Origin: Lachnospiraceae bacterium
GTDB lineage: Bacteria; Bacillota; Clostridia; Lachnospirales; Lachnospiraceae
Reading direction: 5' to 3'
NCBI GenBank assembly: GCA_022510665.1
Contig: JAFLSZ010000003.1
Coordinates: 1-64,000 of the forward strand
Length of the DNA: 64,000 nt
Position 1 is the stretch's first letter. Every line of letters begins with the position of its first letter. The translations under genes were made by a program, and so were the position numbers. Under the pieces are notes generated by a model that made no database searches, was not told the origin of the DNA, and worked only from the letters and a program-made list of their open reading frames with translations. Positions 1 to 10,265 of the stretch are shown piece by piece.

Positions 1-332
1 CTTGTTGGTTCCGGCGTTGGCGTCGTCGTGCTCGTCGGCGCTATCGTTGGTATTGGCGTATTTGTCGGCTCCAACATCGGGGGCAGCGTTGGTGTATTTG
101 TCGATTCCGGTGCCGATATCGCCGTACTTGTCGGTATCAAATCCAATTCAGGTGTCAGACTCTCTCCTGTTTCGGCTTCCGTGTGCGCCGTGGTTGTTCC
201 AGCATACACAATATGGCGTTTTTCATTTCCTGCCGGCGCGACGCATCCTATCAACAGTGATACGACGGTTGCCGCCGCAAGTTTTTGTGTTATCTTCCCT
301 AATTCAAAATTGTGTGTTGTCCCCTTCTTCAT
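1..332 (-). CDS. Putative lipoprotein, partial (C-terminus beyond window); signal peptide followed by Thr/Pro-rich linker
   Basis: Minus-strand frame reads MKKGTTHNFELGKITQKLAAATVVSLLIGCVAPAG... then TNTPT/PTPEPT repeats; lipobox-like LLIGC; GGAG upstream of the ATG. Absent from the ORF track because it is truncated. Confidence 0.7.
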   Translation of the reverse strand, partial: MKKGTTHNFELGKITQKLAAATVVSLLIGCVAPAGNEKRHIVYAGTTTAHTEAETGESLTPELDLIPTSTAISAPESTNTPTLPPMLEPTNTPIPTIAPTSTTTPTPEPT

Positions 333-394
333 TTGCATTCTCTCCTCATTTCTCTCATTTTTTATTGTCTCTGACTTTCGCTTTTTCAAAAAGA

Positions 395-427
395 CAAAAA
401 AACAGCTGCAAAGTCTAACTTTGCAGC
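395..427 (-). terminator. Intrinsic terminator (GCTGCAAAGT-TAG-ACTTTGCAGC then TGTTTTTTT)
   Basis: Perfect 10-bp inverted repeat 405-414/418-427 with a T-run on the minus strand. Confidence 0.8.
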
Positions 428-516
428 CGAACTATCATAAAATGTCTGACCTACAATCCCCTTAGACTCCCGATTTGCGTTTCCGCATTTCTACATATTT
501 TACAATTTATACTAAA

Positions 517-545
517 ATAATACATTTTTTTCTTTCTTTTGTCAA
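517..545 (-). promoter_or_regulatory. Sigma-A promoter TTGACA-17-TATTAT for the truncated lipoprotein gene
   Basis: -35 is the reverse complement of 540-545; -10 is the reverse complement of 517-522; 17-bp spacer. Confidence 0.65.
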
Positions 546-668
546 CTTGAGTTTCCGCATTTGTAGCTTCCTTAAAAAATTCCGCAGATTGTACACCCTC
601 TTATTTTTGCATAAGAGAGCGTACAACCTACGGAATATAAAAAGTATACAAAATGCAGAAACTCAAAG
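546..668. repeat. Copy A of interspersed inverted-repeat (MITE-like) element, 123 bp, flanked by 9-bp direct repeat TTTTGTCAA
   Basis: Termini CTTGAGTTTCCGCATTTGTA / TACAAAATGCAGAAACTCAAAG; internal ATTCCGCAG...TACGGAAT; TTTTGTCAA at 537-545 and 669-677. Confidence 0.75.
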
Positions 669-691
669 TTTTGTCAATGATAATTTTTTCC

Positions 692-2368
692 TTATATCTC
701 CTGTTTCTGCGCGGAATTGGATATAATCGAGAATGCGATGTTTGTCGCGTGGTCCGCGACACGCTCAAGGTTCGATACTACATCGGTAAAAATCATACCG
801 GTTTCCGCGTCGCATTCGCCGCGGGTCAGGCGCCCTATATGGCTTTCCTGTAAAACGCGCTCCAACTCGTCGATTTCATCTTCTAAGAGAAGAATATCAC
901 GCAGGTGTTCCTCGTTCTTTTTCTCGAACGCCTCTAAGGAATACCGGAGCAGGGTCTTCGTCTTCGCAAACATATCGCGGATTTGTTCTTCGCCGTCCTT
1001 ACTGATGCTTAAATTGTCTTCGATTAACTGTGTTGCGGCATCCGCCATGTTTTCCGCGTGGTCGCCGATACGTTCAATATCATTTACCACATGGAACAGT
1101 CCGCCAAGGAGTTTTCGGTCTTCTACCGGAAGAGAAAGCTGATTTGCCTTTACAAGGTAGTTCGTAATCTGCTCGTTTAAAAAGTTTACCGATTTTTCGG
1201 TCGTATAAATTTCTTCTATGACACTCGAATTTTTTGTAAACAGCACGTCAACACCTTTGGAAAGGTTATCAATGGCAATTCCCGCCATACGCGTCGTCTC
1301 GCTGATAATGCTCGGCACAGCAGCAGTTGTAGAAAATACGCTGTTCTCGCTGATGTATTCCAGATGCATGTTGTCTGTTTTCTTATCATCACCCGGCACA
1401 ATAAGGTAGGTGAGCTTTACAAGCGGTTTTATAAGCGGAAAACAAATAAGTACCTGAAATACCTTAAAAATCAAATGCGTATTCGCGACATCACGCGCAA
1501 TTTTTGCATTCATACCGTTCACATAAACGTCTTCAATACCCATCGCAGAAGAAATTCCGGTAATCATCTGTAAAATCTGGTCGTGCAGGAAGCAAAGCAC
1601 TATCATAATTGCCGCCGAACCGATAATATTTACGATAAAATGGATATGCGCGGCGCGCTTTGCCATTTTTTTGCCGCCGATGCTGGCAATTAAAGCCGGT
1701 ACGCAGGAACCCATATTACAGCCGAGAATAATGTAAAAACAAATACCGAGAGAAATCAAGCCCTGCGAAGCCATCAACAGTATAATACCGACCGTCACGG
1801 AAGAACTCTGCAGTATCGCGGTCACGATAAAGCCGACGCCGACCGCAAGAAGCGGGTGCGTTAAAGAACCTAATATATCGGTAATCATCGGAGATTCTTT
1901 TAAAATTTCCATGCCGTCCGACATAATACTCATACCGAAAAACAGCATACCAAAGCCCAGAATAACCTCACCGATTCTCTTAATCATCGGCTGCTTAAAG
2001 AACATTACCATAACTACGCCGCCTATTAAGAAAAGCGGCGCGACGTCGCTTAAATTAAACGCAATCAGCTGTGCCGTAACCGTCGTACCGATGTTGGCGC
2101 CCAAAATAACACCGGCTGCCTGCATCAAATCCATTAACCCGGCGTTTACAAAGCTGACTACAAGAACCGTAGTCGCACTGGAAGACTGAATGACCGCGGT
2201 AAATAAAATACCGACCAACATTCCTAAGAAGCGATTTTTCGTTACCAGTTCAAGGATTCGGCGAAGTCTGGCACCGGCCGCCTTTTCCAAGCCCTCGTTC
2301 ATCAATTTCATACCGTATAAAAACAGCCCTAATCCTCCCGCAAGAGCCATTAACACCTGTATTCCCAT
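692..2368 (-). CDS. Na/Pi cotransporter family protein with C-terminal PhoU-like domain
   Basis: ORF of 558 aa; two copies of the QSSSATT/QSSSVTV Na/Pi cotransporter motif and a PhoU-like helical tail. Confidence 0.9.
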   Translation of the reverse strand: MGIQVLMALAGGLGLFLYGMKLMNEGLEKAAGARLRRILELVTKNRFLGMLVGILFTAVIQSSSATTVLVVSFVNAGLMDLMQAAGVILGANIGTTVTAQLIAFNLSDVAPLFLIGGVVMVMFFKQPMIKRIGEVILGFGMLFFGMSIMSDGMEILKESPMITDILGSLTHPLLAVGVGFIVTAILQSSSVTVGIILLMASQGLISLGICFYIILGCNMGSCVPALIASIGGKKMAKRAAHIHFIVNIIGSAAIMIVLCFLHDQILQMITGISSAMGIEDVYVNGMNAKIARDVANTHLIFKVFQVLICFPLIKPLVKLTYLIVPGDDKKTDNMHLEYISENSVFSTTAAVPSIISETTRMAGIAIDNLSKGVDVLFTKNSSVIEEIYTTEKSVNFLNEQITNYLVKANQLSLPVEDRKLLGGLFHVVNDIERIGDHAENMADAATQLIEDNLSISKDGEEQIRDMFAKTKTLLRYSLEAFEKKNEEHLRDILLLEDEIDELERVLQESHIGRLTRGECDAETGMIFTDVVSNLERVADHATNIAFSIISNSAQKQEI

Positions 2369-3306
2369 GCTTGTCCTCCTCTTATGTCTCGTTCGATTCT
2401 TTGACTATGTTTTAAAACTTCTTTCATATCTTTTTGAATTGCGTCTTTTAGCGCTTCCACACTTTCAAATTTTTGTTCCGGGCGCAAAAAACGCAAAAAC
2501 CTGGTTTCTAATTTTGTTCCGTATAGTTCTCCTTCGTATCCTAACAGATGCGTTTCGACACTGACCGCATCTCCCGAATCCACTGTCGGCCTTACTCCTA
2601 CGTTTGTAATGCCGGAATACCATGTACCGCCGATTTCGGTCTGCGTCGCGTAAACGCCGTACGCCGGAAGCAGTTTTTCCGCAGACGGCAGTACATTGAT
2701 TGTCGGAAAACCGATGGTTCTCCCAAGGTGTTTTCCGTGTACCACTTCGGCGTATATAAAATACGGACTCCCGAGAAAAGCGTTGGCTTCTTCCATGTTT
2801 CCCGCCGAAAGAAACTCTTTGATTTTCGTACTGCTGATCCGCACTCCTTCATTTTCTACCTTGGGTATGCAGACTGTCCGGTATCCGTAAGTTTTTTCAA
2901 GAGAACGCAGAAACTCAACATTCCCCTCACGCCCTTTTCCGAAGCGGAAATCTTCCCCTGCGACAATTACTTTTACATTAAGTTTTTCGCAAAGGATTTC
3001 CTTTACAAAGCGTTCGGCAGACAATCCACGAAGTGCCTCGTTAAGCGTATATTCCGCCAGAACATCGATTCCAAACGTACCGCACAGACGCCTTTGCTCT
3101 TCTTTTGTATATATAACGCTTCTGCCGTCTTCCTGCCCCGCACAAAACGAAACCATACAGGCCAGATACCCGTTTTTCTTTTCCGCCAGCACCGCGTCCA
3201 AAAGTCTTTGGTGTCCTGTATGTACTCCGTCAAACTTTCCGACAGTAAGCGCGGTTTCGCCCGAAAGAGGCTTGGATTTTTCTGTAATTTGAATCACCGG
3301 ATTCAC
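2350..3306 (-). CDS. ribF: Bifunctional riboflavin kinase/FAD synthetase
   Basis: ALTVGKFDGVHTGHQRLL nucleotidyltransferase motif; RTIGFPTINV riboflavin kinase motif. Confidence 0.95.
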   Translation of the reverse strand: MNPVIQITEKSKPLSGETALTVGKFDGVHTGHQRLLDAVLAEKKNGYLACMVSFCAGQEDGRSVIYTKEEQRRLCGTFGIDVLAEYTLNEALRGLSAERFVKEILCEKLNVKVIVAGEDFRFGKGREGNVEFLRSLEKTYGYRTVCIPKVENEGVRISSTKIKEFLSAGNMEEANAFLGSPYFIYAEVVHGKHLGRTIGFPTINVLPSAEKLLPAYGVYATQTEIGGTWYSGITNVGVRPTVDSGDAVSVETHLLGYEGELYGTKLETRFLRFLRPEQKFESVEALKDAIQKDMKEVLKHSQRIERDIRGGQAWEYRC

Positions 3307-3320
3307 CTTCCTTGGAAGCC

Positions 3321-4232
3321 TTACGGCAAAAACATTTTATCCGGCTGCAGCTGCTTTTGCGCCCGCTCGTAACGGTACAGCCCGATTAAAATTCCTTTTG
3401 TATCATAAACCCGCACGCCGCCGTCTTTAAGTACCGGAAGATTGTGCAGCATACGGGGCTCCAGCCGGTTTCCGTTGTATAAATACCGTTCAAAGTCCGG
3501 CAGTATCTCGCTCCGGGGATACTTTGAAAGCATTTTTTCTATCGGAAGAAGCAATTCCGGCAGGCGGTTTTCGTCCCGTGCCGCTTCTATCTGCGAAAGA
3601 GTGACCGCATCCGAAAGAAAAAACTCTCCTGCCTGTGTACGGACAAGGGATTTCATGCATGCGCCGCATCCCAAAAACTCTCCCATATCCCGCAAAAGGC
3701 TGCGGATATAGGTTCCTTTGGAACAGCGGATTCGAAACAGGGCCGTTTCCACAAAACCGTTTTCTCCGTATTGAAACGAAACCGGTTCGTTTTCAAAAAT
3801 CTCTACCTCGCGCGGCCTGCGCTCTATTTCTTTTCCGTCCCGTGCCAGTTCATAAAGACGTTTTCCGTCAACTTTTAACGCCGAATACATCGGCGGCACC
3901 TGCCCGTACTTCCCGGTAAATTTCTCCGCTGCGCGGCGCACCTGTTCTTCGGTCACCCGCACTTTACTCCGGCTGATTTCTTTTCCGGTCATGTCTTCGG
4001 TGTCGGTTGTAACGCCTAAAAGCATAACCGCTTCATATGTTTTTTCTTTGTCCAAAAGCAGTTCGCAGAGCTTCGTCGCCCTGCCGACGCAGACCGGAAG
4101 AACTCCGGTTGCCTGTGGGTCTAACGTCCCCGTATGGCCGATTTTCTTCTCACGCAGAATCCCGCGCAGCTTTGCCACCACATCATGGGAAGTATAGCCT
4201 GCCTCCTTACAGACATTGATAATTCCGTCCAT
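3321..4232 (-). CDS. truB: tRNA pseudouridine(55) synthase
   Basis: GILREKKIGHTGTLDPQATGVLPVCVGRATK TruB catalytic motif; start trimmed to MDGIINVCKEAG. Confidence 0.95.
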   Translation of the reverse strand: MDGIINVCKEAGYTSHDVVAKLRGILREKKIGHTGTLDPQATGVLPVCVGRATKLCELLLDKEKTYEAVMLLGVTTDTEDMTGKEISRSKVRVTEEQVRRAAEKFTGKYGQVPPMYSALKVDGKRLYELARDGKEIERRPREVEIFENEPVSFQYGENGFVETALFRIRCSKGTYIRSLLRDMGEFLGCGACMKSLVRTQAGEFFLSDAVTLSQIEAARDENRLPELLLPIEKMLSKYPRSEILPDFERYLYNGNRLEPRMLHNLPVLKDGGVRVYDTKGILIGLYRYERAQKQLQPDKMFLP

Positions 4233-4242
4233 TAAACGCTCC

Positions 4243-5211
4243 TTATTGTTCCGTGTAGGCATTAAGCTGATGCTCAATCTGTACGGAAAGATTGTTTACT
4301 ACATCGTGAATAGAACCGTTTATCGTACAGCCTGCCGCCATTTTGTGGCCTCCGCCGCCAAACATTTCACAGATTCTGCTGACGTCAACTTTGCCGTTGG
4401 AGCGCATACTGACCTTGTTGCGCTGCGTTTCTTCTTCCCGGACAAGAATGGCAACTTCCACTCCTTCCGTCACGCGCAGCTGGTCAATAATGCCGTCCAA
4501 GTCCGACGGAACCGCACCGTAAAGCTGCATAATTTTCTGCGGGACAAAGGAAAAGATAATTCTGCCGTTCAACAAAAGAATACTTTCAAGCAGACATCTT
4601 CCTAAAATCTGATTCTGTAAGTAGGTCTTCCGGTAAAAAGAATCATCAATAATCTGGGAAGACGAAATCCCGGTTTCCAAAAGACAGCCCGCCACTTCCA
4701 TAGTCTTTTTTGAAGTATTGGAATGTTTGAATACGCCGGTATCATGTACAATTCCAAGGTAAAGACATTCCGCAATCTTTTGGTCTATTTTATCTTTGTC
4801 CATAAGGCCGTATACAACTTCACATGCAGAGCTTGCTTCTCCTTCCACATGATTGTACTGCGCAAAATTTGTATTGCTGATATGGTGGTCGATGTTTACG
4901 GTTGTCTTTGCCTTATGAAACATAGCTTCCGCAAAGCCAAGACGATCCACGCTGCTGCAGTCTAAGGCAATAAACAGATCATAGATTTTATCCGGTGCGG
5001 CTTCTGCCCGGATAATCTGCGCATTCTCCAAAAAAGAGAACTCCGCCGGAACACTTTCCTGATATACATCAATCTGCTTTTGGCCTTTAAATTCCCTTGT
5101 CAAATAATTGTATACCCCAAGACAAGAGCCCACGCTGTCGCCATCCGGGCAAAGATGTCCCGCGATGGCGACGGTATCCGCTTTATTTACCAATTCCAAT
5201 AATTCCAGCAT
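4243..5211 (-). CDS. nrnA: DHH-family phosphoesterase (bifunctional oligoribonuclease/PAP phosphatase, NrnA-like)
   Basis: GHLCPDGDSVGS, NIDHHISNTNF and GGGGHKMAAG motifs; position next to rbfA/truB. Confidence 0.9.
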   Translation of the reverse strand: MLELLELVNKADTVAIAGHLCPDGDSVGSCLGVYNYLTREFKGQKQIDVYQESVPAEFSFLENAQIIRAEAAPDKIYDLFIALDCSSVDRLGFAEAMFHKAKTTVNIDHHISNTNFAQYNHVEGEASSACEVVYGLMDKDKIDQKIAECLYLGIVHDTGVFKHSNTSKKTMEVAGCLLETGISSSQIIDDSFYRKTYLQNQILGRCLLESILLLNGRIIFSFVPQKIMQLYGAVPSDLDGIIDQLRVTEGVEVAILVREEETQRNKVSMRSNGKVDVSRICEMFGGGGHKMAAGCTINGSIHDVVNNLSVQIEHQLNAYTEQ

Positions 5212-5237
5212 ACTATCCTCCTATGCCTCTCTTCGCT

Positions 5238-5627
5238 TTACTCCTCCGTTGCATTTTCACTGTCTCTTTTCTGCATCTGTGCCGTTACGTCGTCAATTAA
5301 CTTTGACATAGACACACCGTAGGCAATGGAACGGTCTCCTACGAAGGTAAGTTCCGGCGTATTCCTTAAATTTAACGACTTTGCGAGCTCGGAACGCAGA
5401 TGTGACGCCGCACTTTTCAGTCCACGCAGTGTATTTGCCACCTCTTCTTCGTCTCCGAGGACGCTGATATAAATTTTCGCCGTTTTTAAGTCCGGTGCCA
5501 CCTCCGCCGCAACCACCGAAGTCATCGGATGGATGCGCGGGTCTTTACACTCCTCACGGATCAGGGTGCTGAGTTTTCTCTGCACCTCAACATTAATCCG
5601 CGTATTTTTTACACTGTTTTTTCTCAT
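5238..5627 (-). CDS. rbfA: Ribosome-binding factor A
   Basis: RbfA-like sequence directly downstream of infB. Confidence 0.93.
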   Translation of the reverse strand: MRKNSVKNTRINVEVQRKLSTLIREECKDPRIHPMTSVVAAEVAPDLKTAKIYISVLGDEEEVANTLRGLKSAASHLRSELAKSLNLRNTPELTFVGDRSIAYGVSMSKLIDDVTAQMQKRDSENATEE

Positions 5628-8458
5628 GCTCTTGCTTCCTCTTCCATTACATAAAGTTCAATCTGGTCGAACTCTTTCAAATCGTTGAACTTATCAAATA
5701 CAAGACCGCACTCGTAGCCTGCTGCTACTTCCTTTACATCGTCCTTGAAACGCTTTAAGGAAGCCAAATCGCCCTCGAAAATCTGCTCGCCTTCGCGGGT
5801 GATACGCGCCTTACAGCCACGGACAATCTTGCCGTCCAGTACATAAGAACCGGCAATCATACCAAGATTGGAAGCCTTGAATACCTGGCGCACTTCCGCA
5901 TGGCCGATTACTTTTTCCACATATACCGGATCCAGCATACCCTTCATTGCGGCTTCCACATCCTCAATCGCGTTGTAGATGACACGGTACAGTCTTACGT
6001 CTACCTTTTCACGGTCCGCCATTTCCCTTGCCATATTATCCGGTCTGATATTGAAACCGATAATAATTGCGTTGGATGCGCTTGCAAGGCTTACGTCGGA
6101 CTCGTTAACCGCGCCTACGCCGCTGTGGATAATGCGGATTGCCACTTCCTCATTGCTTAACTTTAACAGGCTCTGTTTTACCGCCTCTACGGAACCCTGT
6201 ACGTCCGCCTTTACAATAAGATTTAATTCTTTAATATTACCCGCTTGAATCTGCGAGAACAAACCGTCCAGAGAAAGTTTTGCCTTTGTATCCGCAATCA
6301 AACGCTCTTTGCCCTGCGAAATAAACGCTTCCGCAATATTTCTTGCCTCTTTCTCGTTATCGGTTGCCATAACAATTTCGCCGGCGTTCGGTACTTCATT
6401 CAGTCCGAGAATCTCAACCGGGGTGGACGGAGTCGCTTCTTTTACCCTGCGTCCCTTATCATCCATCATGGCACGTACTTTACCGTATGCGGAGCCGATT
6501 GCCACAATATCGCCCACATGAAGCGTACCCTTTTGTACAAGGATGGTCGCAACCGGTCCCTTGCCTTTATCAAGCTGTGCCTCGATTACAATGCCTCTTG
6601 CCTTTCTGTCCGGGTTTGCCTTTAATTCACACATTTCCGCCGTCAGCAGTACCATTTCAAGAAGCTGGGTAATACCCTCTTTTGTATGGGCGGATACCGG
6701 AACGAAAATCGTGTCGCCGCCCCAGTCTTCCGCGACAAGTTCATGCTCGGTAAGTTCCTGCTTCACTCGTTCAACATTTGCACTCGGCTTATCAATCTTG
6801 TTCACCGCGACAATAATTTGAATTCCCGCGGCCTTTGCGTGGTTGATTGCCTCTACGGTCTGCGGCATAACTCCGTCGTCCGCCGCAACGACAAGAATCG
6901 CGATATCGGTGGACTTTGCGCCGCGCATACGCATGGACGTAAACGCTTCATGTCCCGGCGTATCAAGGAACGTAATTTTCTCGCCGTTTACTTCTACCGT
7001 ATAAGCACCGATATGCTGGGTAATGCCGCCTGCTTCCTTTGCGGTTACGTTTGCCTGACGAATCGCGTCCAAAAGGGATGTCTTACCATGGTCAACGTGA
7101 CCCATAACGCAGACTACCGGCGGACGTTTCTTCATAAGGCTCTCATCTTCCTCCGCTTCCTTTAAAAGCTCCTCAACGAGATTAACCTTTACTTCCTTTT
7201 CTACGATACAGTCATACTCTAACGCAATTTCTTCCGCTTCCTCAAAAGAAATCTCCTGATTAATGGATACCATCTTTCCCGCGAGGAAAAGCTTTTTCAC
7301 CAGCACGGAAGCCGGCTGTTTCAACTTATCCGCAAGTTCCTTAATCGTAAGCATTTCCGGAATAATAATGGACTTAATTTCGTCTTCTTCCTTCTTTACC
7401 ACTTCCGGCTTAATAAACGCGCCCTTACGATTCGGGTCTTTCTTCTTTAACATCTTCTCTAATGCAGACTCATCCGCCTCGCGGTCTCTTTTCTTTTCCC
7501 TCTCCTTATCGCGGTCGCGGTGGCTGAATGCGGCTACTCTTTGTTCTTTCGTCAGCTCATTTGCAAAATCTGCTTTAATGCTGCTGCTCGCGGAGCTTCG
7601 TCCGTCATTTCTGGTGCGGGAAGACGGTCTTTGATGTACCGCGTCCTTATCCGCGTCTTTGTCAAAGAAACGGTCTTTGGAAAAGCCGCCCTGCGGTCTG
7701 CCGCCCATACGATCCCCCTGTGCGCGGCCTCCGTGCTGCGGTCTGTCGCCGAATTTGCGTTCTCCCTGCGGACGCTCGCCCTGTGGGCGGTTTCCCTGCG
7801 GTCTGTCACCGAATCTACGTTCTCCCTGCGGACGCTCGCCTTGCGGGCGGTTTCCCTGCGGTCTGTCGCCGAATCTGCGCTCTCCCTGCGGACGCTCGCC
7901 TTGCGGACGGTTCCCCTGTGGACGGTTTCCCTGCGGTCTGTCGCCGGATCTGCGTTCTCCCTGCGGACGCTCGCCTTGTGAATGGCTCCCGCTCTTTTGC
8001 GCCGTCTGCTGGTTTTGCGGGTTCTTCTGTGCTTTCGCCGCTTTTGCCTCTGCCTGCTGCGCATATACATTACCTAAAATGTTAATATGCGTCTTCTCCT
8101 CTTTCTTTTCTTCCTGTGCCAAAGGCGCGGCGGTTTCTTCGATTTTTTCTTCCTTTTTTTCTTCCGTCATTTTTTCTTCTGTCTTCTTTTCCTTTTTTAC
8201 GGCCTTCTTTTCTGTTGCGGCAGCCGTTTTTTCCTTGCTTTCCGTCTTCTTTGCAGGTTTCTTTTTTTCTTCTTCTTTCTTGGCGCTCTCCATTTTTGCC
8301 AAATCGCCGAATCTGCCGCGAATCATAGAAATCTGACGCTCATCCAGATTACTGGAATGGCTCTTGATTTCAAAATTATACTCACCCAGATAGTTTATAA
8401 TGTCCTTACTTTGGATATCTAATTCCTTTGCAAGTTCACTTACCCTCATTTTTGCCAT
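5624..8458 (-). CDS. infB: Translation initiation factor IF-2 with long repetitive N-terminal linker
   Basis: [37 protein letters not shown]-motifs; N-terminal IF2N-like domains. Confidence 0.98.
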   Translation of the reverse strand: MAKMRVSELAKELDIQSKDIINYLGEYNFEIKSHSSNLDERQISMIRGRFGDLAKMESAKKEEEKKKPAKKTESKEKTAAATEKKAVKKEKKTEEKMTEEKKEEKIEETAAPLAQEEKKEEKTHINILGNVYAQQAEAKAAKAQKNPQNQQTAQKSGSHSQGERPQGERRSGDRPQGNRPQGNRPQGERPQGERRFGDRPQGNRPQGERPQGERRFGDRPQGNRPQGERPQGERKFGDRPQHGGRAQGDRMGGRPQGGFSKDRFFDKDADKDAVHQRPSSRTRNDGRSSASSSIKADFANELTKEQRVAAFSHRDRDKEREKKRDREADESALEKMLKKKDPNRKGAFIKPEVVKKEEDEIKSIIIPEMLTIKELADKLKQPASVLVKKLFLAGKMVSINQEISFEEAEEIALEYDCIVEKEVKVNLVEELLKEAEEDESLMKKRPPVVCVMGHVDHGKTSLLDAIRQANVTAKEAGGITQHIGAYTVEVNGEKITFLDTPGHEAFTSMRMRGAKSTDIAILVVAADDGVMPQTVEAINHAKAAGIQIIVAVNKIDKPSANVERVKQELTEHELVAEDWGGDTIFVPVSAHTKEGITQLLEMVLLTAEMCELKANPDRKARGIVIEAQLDKGKGPVATILVQKGTLHVGDIVAIGSAYGKVRAMMDDKGRRVKEATPSTPVEILGLNEVPNAGEIVMATDNEKEARNIAEAFISQGKERLIADTKAKLSLDGLFSQIQAGNIKELNLIVKADVQGSVEAVKQSLLKLSNEEVAIRIIHSGVGAVNESDVSLASASNAIIIGFNIRPDNMAREMADREKVDVRLYRVIYNAIEDVEAAMKGMLDPVYVEKVIGHAEVRQVFKASNLGMIAGSYVLDGKIVRGCKARITREGEQIFEGDLASLKRFKDDVKEVAAGYECGLVFDKFNDLKEFDQIELYVMEEEARA
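7739..7980 (-). repeat. infB: 60-bp tandem repeat (about 4 units) in infB, encoding [20 protein letters not shown]
   Basis: Successive 60-nt blocks at 7741, 7801 and 7861 are nearly identical; a 15-bp offset at 7921 precedes a fourth partial unit. Confidence 0.9.
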
Positions 8459-8464
8459 GGATTC

Positions 8465-8827
8465 TTACCTCCGTCGTTGATCCTCATGTTCCAAATATGC
8501 CAGTTGTTTCATTATTGCGGCTGCCAAGCCTTTATCCAGTACCGCCGCGGACGCGCGGAACTCTTTTCCCATTGCGTGTCCGAGTTTTTCCTTACTGCCA
8601 AGCAGATAAACCGGTACGGAATAATAAGTACCGCTGTCAATAAACTTTTTTCGGGTATTCGCAGAAGCTTCCTCCGCTAACAGAATCAGCTCCGCTTTTC
8701 CTTCTTTAATTGCTTTTTCCGTCAAAAATTCGCCCGCGGCTAACTTTCCTGCCTTTTGTGCCAGCCCAATATAGGAGTATATTTTTTGGGATACAGCGTC
8801 ACGTTCTTCTTCATTCTTCTGTATCAC
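8465..8827 (-). CDS. L7Ae/L30e/S12e/Gadd45-family ribosomal protein (YlxQ-like)
   Basis: IYSYIGLAQKAGKLAAGEFLTEKAI; position between ylxR and infB. Confidence 0.85.
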   Translation of the reverse strand: MIQKNEEERDAVSQKIYSYIGLAQKAGKLAAGEFLTEKAIKEGKAELILLAEEASANTRKKFIDSGTYYSVPVYLLGSKEKLGHAMGKEFRASAAVLDKGLAAAIMKQLAYLEHEDQRRR

Positions 8828-9083
8828 TTGCCATCAACTCCTTTTCCAATTCCTCATATACCTCAGTCGGAATAGCACATTGCAAAGAGCGCTCCAGTCC
8901 TTTGCTTTTTCTGGCTTTTCTTAAACACTCTGCCCGATTACAGAGATAAGCACCTCGTCCGTTCTTTTTCCCTGTCGTATCCAACAGGATAGTGTCTTCC
9001 GGCGTTTTTAATACACGAATCATTTCTTTTTTTGTCTTCATTTCACCGCAGCCGGTGCATTTACGAAGCGGAATTTTCTTCAT
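8811..9083 (-). CDS. ylxR: YlxR-family (DUF448) RNA-binding protein
   Basis: KIPLRKCTGCGEMKTKKEMIRV and GRGAYLC motif; between nusA and the YlxQ-like gene. Confidence 0.92.
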   Translation of the reverse strand: MKKIPLRKCTGCGEMKTKKEMIRVLKTPEDTILLDTTGKKNGRGAYLCNRAECLRKARKSKGLERSLQCAIPTEVYEELEKELMASDTEE

Positions 9084-9101
9084 TCAATCAGTCTCTTTCC
9101 T

Positions 9102-10232
9102 CTAAATTTCACCTTTCCAGTTACCCATCTCGTCATAATAGCCGTCGAAATCCTTTTCCGCAGCCTTTTTCTTACTCTTAGGCTTTTGCTTTTTCACCTG
9201 AGATTCCGACTTGATGTCAATCTTGTAACCGGTCAGTCTTGCCGCCAGTCTCGCGTTCTGCCCTTCTCTGCCGATTGCCAGAGAAAGCTGGTAATCAGGA
9301 ACAAGCACCTGTGCCGTCCGTTCCTCGGCATTTACCTCTACCGACACTACTTTTGCCGGACTCAGCGCGTTCTCAATTAAGACTTCCGGAACATCGCTCC
9401 AATGCACAATATCAATCTTTTCGCCGCGCAGCTCGTTTACGACCGCGTTAATACGGGAGCCGTTCACGCCGACGCAGGCGCCGATCGGGTCTACATTCGC
9501 GTCATATGACTTTACCGCCATCTTTGATCTGGAACCCGGATCACGGGAAAGTGCCTTAATTTCTACAATACCGTCCCTGATTTCGGTTACTTCGGCTTCA
9601 AACAGGCGCTTTACCAAATCCGGATGGGATCTGGACACGGTAATACGCGGTCCCTTGGTAGATTCTTTCACTTCCATCACATACACTTTGATACGGTCAT
9701 TCGGACGATAGACCTCGCTGCGTATCTGCTCGCCCTCCAGAAGAATCGCCTCGCACTTTCCGAGATTTATATTGATGTTGTTTCCGTGATATCTCTGTAC
9801 TACGCCGGTTACCACTTCTTTCTCTTTTTCGTAATACTGATTAAAAATCGCCTTACGTTCTTCCTCGCGGATTTTCTGTACCACAACCTGTTTTGCTTTC
9901 TGTGCCGCGATACGTCCGAAGTTCTTCGGCGTCACCTCGATATTTACCGTATCTCCGACTTCATACTTTGCCGTCGGGAACTTAATTGCCGCTTCTGCGA
10001 GAGAAATCTCCTCCACCGGATCTTCTACTTCCTCGACAACTCTTTTCTCTGCCAGCACAACTACTTCCCCGGTTTTCCGGTCAATCGTAACCTTAATATT
10101 ATCCGCCTTTCCGAAGTTGTTTTTGCATGCCGCAATCAACGAATTTTCGATTGCTTCCAATAAAATATCCTTACTGATGCCTTTCTCCTTTTCCAGCTGA
10201 TTCAACGCCTCAATCAGTTCTCTTGCGTCCAT
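9102..10232 (-). CDS. nusA: Transcription termination/antitermination protein NusA
   Basis: NusA N-terminal domain, S1 and KH domains (DPIGACVGVNGSRI, IGREGQNARLAARLTGYKIDI). Confidence 0.97.
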   Translation of the reverse strand: MDARELIEALNQLEKEKGISKDILLEAIENSLIAACKNNFGKADNIKVTIDRKTGEVVVLAEKRVVEEVEDPVEEISLAEAAIKFPTAKYEVGDTVNIEVTPKNFGRIAAQKAKQVVVQKIREEERKAIFNQYYEKEKEVVTGVVQRYHGNNININLGKCEAILLEGEQIRSEVYRPNDRIKVYVMEVKESTKGPRITVSRSHPDLVKRLFEAEVTEIRDGIVEIKALSRDPGSRSKMAVKSYDANVDPIGACVGVNGSRINAVVNELRGEKIDIVHWSDVPEVLIENALSPAKVVSVEVNAEERTAQVLVPDYQLSLAIGREGQNARLAARLTGYKIDIKSESQVKKQKPKSKKKAAEKDFDGYYDEMGNWKGEI

Positions 10233-10265
10233 AATTATCCTCCTTTTATCTTTTTTTAGTCTTTT

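Noticed and set aside
7741-7980. Regular 60-bp periodicity that could look like a CRISPR or satellite array
   Set aside because: Repeats are contiguous without spacers, in frame, and encode the IF-2 linker.
7659-8336. Long plus-strand ORFs (e.g. 225 aa) opposite infB
   Set aside because: Antisense shadow of the repetitive infB linker; Cys/Pro/Ser-rich low complexity.
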